This document shows positions 6,838 through 9,752 of a DNA stretch of 9,752 bases, one piece after another. The position numbers were made by a program, and so were the translations under genes. Positions within the stretch are counted from its first letter, which is position 1, and every line of letters begins with the position of its first letter. This DNA comes from an uncultured Selenomonadales bacterium (lineage in GTDB: Bacteria > Bacillota > Negativicutes > Selenomonadales > Selenomonadaceae), in assembly GCA_946547205.1 (NCBI GenBank), contig CAMNPA010000021.1, forward strand, positions 1 to 9,752. The letters are read 5' to 3'. The notes below the pieces were generated by a model that saw only the letters and a list, made by a program, of their open reading frames with translations, had not been told where the DNA came from and did no database searches.

Positions 6838-7640
6838 TGCGCCGACCTCCTCGCCAAAAGTTTTTCGTAGTCGCCGCGATACCACGTCAGCAACTCGCGC
6901 AGTCGAATCGGAGCCGGCGACGTGTCGCCGACGAGCCGCTTGTACAGTTTCGCGTTTTCGGTCAGCATGTCGAAACTTGTCACTTCCGCTTCCGACAAAT
7001 AATTTTCGACGAATTGCAAAGTTTCGTCGTCGTCCAAAAAGCGTAGGTCCGAAAGCGGCATACCCGCTTCGACCAAAATGCACCGCGCCGCCGCAGGAAA
7101 ATTTTGGCAACAGAGCAGTCCGCCGCGATCGCTTGACAAGTCCGCCGCTCGAAGATACGACATCAACGTCAATGTCAAAGGTGCCGTCAACATGCCGCCG
7201 CACAGCACAGAACTTATCGTCGCCAACTGCACGTGCCCGCCCTTGAACATGCTCAGCGCGTTGCCCAAAGCGAACAGTTGCATTTGTCTGTCGAATTCGT
7301 TCAGGATGTAGTCGGGTATGAGCATTTGACTGTAATCCGTGCCGCCTGCGGTGATTTTCAATTCGCGTTCGCGGCGCACGAAAATTCGCGGCACTTTCGA
7401 CCAATTAAGTATGCGGCAAGCTTCTTCCGCCACGTCAAAGACTTCGGGAGCCGTTTGCCGACTAAGCTCAACCCATTTGCCCTCGGTTATTTGCCGCACG
7501 AATTGGACGCTCAAATCGTTTACCAAATTGAGCCCTTCGCGAAGTAGCGGGAACTTGCTCGGATTTTTGTCGGCAAAAAATTTTTCGTCGGGGTGCATGT
7601 AATCTTCAACCGTGAGTCCGCTCAATGTGATTCTGTTCAA
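6834..7640 (-). CDS. Catalytically dead M48-like protein, 268 residues
   Basis: The first of three tandem M48-like paralogues. A strand pair (VPRIFVRRERELKITAGG, 83-100) and SQMLIPDYILN (104-114) lead into FALGNALSMFKGGH (123-136). In the family this helix carries HELGH; here it is N127, A128, L129, S130, M131, so no zinc site can form, although G135-H136 is kept. The later ligand block reads DLSSDRGGLLCC (167-178), with D167 in place of the Glu ligand and the conserved DR present. A hydrophobic stretch at about 140-162 sits where M48 proteins have a buried helix, so I do not read it as a membrane span. The start is TTG 7640, chosen because GGAGGG lies seven bases upstream; no in-frame ATG occurs until codon 15. 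It follows the precursor gene by about 96 bp with a terminator-like hairpin between. Confidence 0.88.
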   Translation of the reverse strand: MNRITLSGLTVEDYMHPDEKFFADKNPSKFPLLREGLNLVNDLSVQFVRQITEGKWVELSRQTAPEVFDVAEEACRILNWSKVPRIFVRRERELKITAGGTDYSQMLIPDYILNEFDRQMQLFALGNALSMFKGGHVQLATISSVLCGGMLTAPLTLTLMSYLRAADLSSDRGGLLCCQNFPAAARCILVEAGMPLSDLRFLDDDETLQFVENYLSEAEVTSFDMLTENAKLYKRLVGDTSPAPIRLRELLTWYRGDYEKLLARRSAQ

Positions 7641-7707
7641 TGCGCTGCCCTCCAGTCAAGACATTTAAAATGCAGCGCGAACATTTGCCGTATCAGACGC
7701 CGCATCT

Positions 7708-7735
7708 AAAAAATTTTTTTCGGAACAGCCGAAAA
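7708..7735 (-). terminator. Weak intrinsic terminator or attenuator after the precursor gene
   Basis: TTTTCGG (7735-7729) and CCGAAAA (7723-7717) form a 7-bp stem with a 5-nt loop, followed by ATTTTTT (T-run 7713-7708). It begins directly after the stop of the 41-residue gene. Only three G/C pairs support the stem, so partial read-through to the M48-like genes is expected. Such an arrangement typically raises precursor mRNA relative to downstream genes. Confidence 0.55.
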
Positions 7736-7736
7736 T

Positions 7737-7862
7737 TCAGCTGATGCCGACAACGAGTTTCCCGCAATATGGCGTGGAATAGTGACCGCATGAGCCGTTT
7801 GTGCCGTGGACGCGATTTTGCTCCCGCTTGAGCACGGCGGGTTTACGATACTTTTTCTTCAT
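7737..7862 (-). CDS. Putative RiPP precursor peptide, 41 residues
   Basis: This small gene lies 28 bp after the maturase and starts at ATG 7862, seven bases behind AAAGGAG, so translation signals are strong. The N-terminal part is basic (MKKKYRKPAVLKRE), resembling the leaders of radical-SAM-modified peptides that dock on a PqqD-like domain. The C-terminal half is rich in Gly, His, Tyr and Ser and holds the only two cysteines, C25 and C33, within NGSCGHYSTPYCG. It ends in a short hydrophobic tail (KLVVGIS). The Cys pair spaced by seven residues, plus Tyr and His, offers candidates for thioether or ring cross-links by the adjacent maturase; which bond forms cannot be read from sequence. No Gly-Gly or obvious cleavage site separates leader from core, though K12-R13 and the HG at 19-20 are possible boundaries. 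It is not a known family to me; the call rests on position, ribosome site and composition. Confidence 0.78.
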   Translation of the reverse strand: MKKKYRKPAVLKREQNRVHGTNGSCGHYSTPYCGKLVVGIS

Positions 7863-7890
7863 GATGGGTGCTCCTTTCGACTGAAAAAAT

Positions 7891-9210
7891 TTATCCCATG
7901 ACTTCGGCGGCGGCTTGAGCCATAAGCAAAGTCTCGCCGCAGTCGCTGAAGTCGCCGTGACCTTTGTTAATCAAGTCGGCAACACAAACGGTGCAATGCC
8001 GCAAATATTTACACGTCGCGCATTGCGGAGTGACATCGCGCATCACGAGATTTTTTAGTTTCTTGTCGCGCATACGTTCCCAAACGGTTTGCAAAGCCTC
8101 TTCGCGCAGTGAGCCGAACGACTCACGAAAAGTTATGCAGGGGTGTACGCCGCCGAATGGATCGACCGACATTTCGCCGAGCCCCGCGCCGCAAGTTTCC
8201 TCTTCGAGAATTTCTTCGCGCGAAAATTTTTTGGCAGTCGGATCGGTTGAAACATAACGCGCTTGCAATTCATAAAATTTTTTGTACAGCTCCACGTCGC
8301 CCAACGCATAATCGGCGGCGCATTTGCATTCGTGACCTTCGACGATTCGCGGAGAGACTGCAACGTAAATGTCCAGCCGCTTGCCCATCCGGTAAAGACT
8401 TTCAATCGAATCGAGATTTTGTTTCATGACAATGCCTTTGATAAATGTGTTGATGCCCGCCGCTTTGAACATCAGTACCGCCTTAAGCGTTTTGTCGAAG
8501 GAGCCCTTTACGCCGGTTATCGCGTCGTGCTCATGGGCAATGCCGCTGTACAAGCTGACCGAAATGGCATTGACGCCCGCCGCGCAAAGTCTGTCGAAAA
8601 TTTCATCGGTAAGCCCGACGCCCGTCGTGTAGATGTTGACAATGAAACCGAGCTTCGTCGCGTATTCGACGATGTCGCACAGGTCGGGACGCAGGAGAAC
8701 TTCGCCGCCCGTGAGCAAAATGTTTATGCAACCCATTTCGCGCGCCTGCCGCAAAATTTTTTTGTACTCGTCGAGCGACAGCTCAACTTTGTCGCAAAAT
8801 TTCGGCGCGTCGTCAATGTAGCAATGAATGCACCGCTCCACACAACGCCACGTCAATTCAAAGCTGATAGAAAACAGCTTGTGACGCTTTGCAAAGTTCC
8901 GCGCGACTTCCAACGGAATTTTGTTTGACCACGGCTCTTCGCGCTCGTCAAATTCCGTAAAAATTTTTTCCGACAACATTTCGTCAACGAACTCTCCAAC
9001 GTCGCGCTGAACCTCTTGGGCATCTTCGTCGTCATATTTCGCAACAAAATAATTCAGCACCTCTGGCACCGAACACGTCGGGTTGACCGCAACGTAATCC
9101 AAAATTTCTTCGGCGATGCCCTCCAAAATATAATCGCGCTGCCTGTTAATGTCGTGAACGTAAACTTTGTTGTCGAACGGGTGATACGAAATTCCACGCG
9201 CAAGTTTCAT
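7891..9210 (-). CDS. Radical SAM/SPASM peptide maturase with N-terminal PqqD-like domain
   Basis: A 439-residue protein in three parts. Residues 1-90 match a PqqD-like RiPP recognition element (start KLARGISYHPFDNKVYVHD, a helical middle, then DVGEFVDEML), which binds precursor leaders. Residues about 112-320 are the radical SAM barrel: C123-x3-C127-x2-C130 binds the [4Fe-4S] cluster that cleaves SAM, and LLTGGE (165-170) is the GGE motif contacting SAM. The C-terminal SPASM domain has C340, C358, C397, C400, C406, C409 and C424, enough for two auxiliary clusters. Such enzymes install carbon-sulfur, carbon-carbon or other links in ribosomal peptides. It is the first gene after the promoter at 9235-9263, starts at ATG 9210 behind AAGGAG, and is followed immediately by the 41-residue precursor. 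The enzyme class is secure; the chemistry is not determinable here. Confidence 0.95.
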   Translation of the reverse strand: MKLARGISYHPFDNKVYVHDINRQRDYILEGIAEEILDYVAVNPTCSVPEVLNYFVAKYDDEDAQEVQRDVGEFVDEMLSEKIFTEFDEREEPWSNKIPLEVARNFAKRHKLFSISFELTWRCVERCIHCYIDDAPKFCDKVELSLDEYKKILRQAREMGCINILLTGGEVLLRPDLCDIVEYATKLGFIVNIYTTGVGLTDEIFDRLCAAGVNAISVSLYSGIAHEHDAITGVKGSFDKTLKAVLMFKAAGINTFIKGIVMKQNLDSIESLYRMGKRLDIYVAVSPRIVEGHECKCAADYALGDVELYKKFYELQARYVSTDPTAKKFSREEILEEETCGAGLGEMSVDPFGGVHPCITFRESFGSLREEALQTVWERMRDKKLKNLVMRDVTPQCATCKYLRHCTVCVADLINKGHGDFSDCGETLLMAQAAAEVMG

Positions 9211-9234
9211 CTGAAATCATCTCCTTACGACGAC

Positions 9235-9263
9235 ATTATAAATTTGCGCCGAGAATTTGTCGT
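9235..9263 (-). promoter_or_regulatory. Probable sigma-70 promoter of the RiPP operon
   Basis: A perfect -10 hexamer TATAAT (9240-9235) lies 17 bp from ACGACA (9263-9258), which matches four of six bases of TTGACA. Transcription would begin near 9228, giving a leader of about 18 nt with the AAGGAG of the maturase gene. No other comparable promoter is visible before the small genes downstream, so the whole block may depend on it. Confidence 0.65.
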
Positions 9264-9370
9264 TCGACTTTCCGAAACGACGTTGTTATTCGCCGATTCT
9301 TTCGCGGGTATGTATCTTATGAAGATATTCTTTACTTTACCGAAAATTCCTTCGTTGTTTTTTTCGGGCA

Positions 9371-9414
9371 GAAAAAAATTCCGTCGCAGCAAATTTTTTC
9401 GCGATGGCGGCGGA
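9371..9414 (-). terminator. Probable terminator of the right-edge coiled-coil gene
   Basis: TCCGCCGC (9414-9407) can pair with GCGACGGA (9387-9380) with one mismatch; the 19-nt loop can itself fold (GCGAA with TTTGC), and ATTTTTTT follows (T-run 9378-9372). It lies ten bases after the stop of the preceding gene and upstream of the promoter, so it separates the two transcription units. Confidence 0.6.
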
Positions 9415-9424
9415 GTAAAATTCA

Positions 9425-9752
9425 TTAATCAATGTTTATATCTTCATCATAGAAAAAATTGTTACCCATGATAAGATTGGCTGACTTGCGCACCAACTTA
9501 CGACGATCGGAATTGTTATCGCCGGAAGCGGAGGCAAGCTCGCGTAGCAACTGCGCTTTGGCAAAATTTTTGGACTCTTCGCTGTTGGTGACGGCAAATT
9601 GTTCGCGCTCCAAAATGAGGCGGTCACGCTCCAATTCCAGACGTGCCTGTTCTGTCGCAAGGCGCAAGCGTTCGACTTCCAAGCGGCTTTGTTCGAGGTT
9701 AGGGGTTGTTGGTAAATTAAAAGTGAATAACACAAGCAGCAAGTAAAACGAA
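9425..9752 (-). CDS. Partial coiled-coil protein, C-terminal part (runs off right edge)
   Basis: The frame is open to the window edge, so the true start may lie outside; TTG 9742 is an internal possibility without a visible ribosome site. The visible ~108 residues start with a hydrophobic run (SFYLLLVLFTFNL) that could be the end of a membrane or signal segment. A strongly heptad-like charged helix follows (LEVERLRLATEQARLELERD region, about 35 residues), then a polar Ser/Asn part and an acidic end (NNFFYDEDINID). I do not recognise the family. Its own terminator follows, and the RiPP promoter lies beyond, so it is likely a separate unit rather than part of the operon. The left-edge protein also has a charged coiled coil, but I see no convincing residue-level similarity. 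Confidence 0.65.
   Translation of the reverse strand, partial: SFYLLLVLFTFNLPTTPNLEQSRLEVERLRLATEQARLELERDRLILEREQFAVTNSEESKNFAKAQLLRELASASGDNNSDRRKLVRKSANLIMGNNFFYDEDINID

Noticed and set aside
7058..7230. Hydrophobic stretch in the first M48-like protein as a membrane span
   Set aside because: It occupies the position between the zinc helix and the DR block where soluble M48 proteins have a buried helix, and it contains Gly/Pro breaks.
6838..7404. N-terminal extension of the second M48-like frame to 7404
   Set aside because: It reads through the first M48-like gene out of frame and gives a low-complexity Arg-rich translation; ATG 6837 has GAGGAGG and an ATGA overlap.
8263..8928. Plus-strand open frame (221 codons) opposite the radical SAM gene
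   Set aside because: Antisense to the conserved cluster-binding motifs of the maturase; a shadow.
9225..9425. 66-codon minus-strand frame starting at the TAATG overlap after the right-edge gene
   Set aside because: It spans the terminator and promoter, lacks a good ribosome site and has no recognisable character. A tiny coupled gene cannot be fully excluded.
1..9752. CRISPR arrays, tRNA or rRNA genes
   Set aside because: No regularly spaced direct repeats, cloverleaf-like sequence or rRNA signatures were seen on either strand.

Overview
The window is a compact gene block read entirely on the minus strand, from about 9240 down to 1589. Both edges hold partial genes, and an insertion sequence interrupts the block near its downstream end. 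Strong GGAGG-type ribosome sites, occasional TTG starts, near-balanced base composition and frequent A/T tracts suggest a Firmicute-like bacterium, possibly a Negativicute. The taxonomic guess is weak, because no ribosomal or housekeeping marker is present.

Layout in the direction of transcription: (1) The right edge (9752-9425) holds the C-terminal part of a coiled-coil protein with a hydrophobic start, followed by a probable terminator (9414-9371). (2) A good promoter (-10 TATAAT at 9240-9235) precedes a radical SAM/SPASM peptide maturase with an N-terminal PqqD-like recognition domain (9210-7891). (3) Twenty-eight bases later lies a 41-residue gene with its own ribosome site (7862-7737), too short for routine gene calling. 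It looks like the RiPP precursor: a basic leader and a Gly/Cys/Tyr/His-rich C-terminal half. (4) After a weak terminator-like hairpin come three consecutive, translationally coupled genes (7640-6834, 6837-6055, 6083-4569). Their products have the shape of M48 (HtpX-like) metallopeptidases, but all zinc-binding and catalytic residues are replaced. The third also carries Sel1-like repeats and a long extra C-terminus. (5) Four small genes follow (4493-4074, 4061-3711, 3695-3375, 3362-2952). Three encode proteins with an N-terminal membrane segment and a small cytosolic tail, and one encodes a soluble protein. (6) A 441-residue AAA+ ATPase (2914-1589) ends the block. (7) An 876-bp IS5-family element (631-1506), flanked by TA duplications and carrying a transposase with an in-frame amber codon, sits in the roughly 100-bp spacer before another coiled-coil gene that runs off the left edge.

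My reading (inference) is that this is an uncharacterised RiPP locus. The maturase modifies the small Cys-containing peptide. The three catalytically dead M48-like proteins may bind or present peptide rather than cut it. The small membrane proteins and the AAA+ ATPase could form an ATP-driven membrane-associated machine for export, assembly, immunity or regulation. I do not recognise this combination as a described system.
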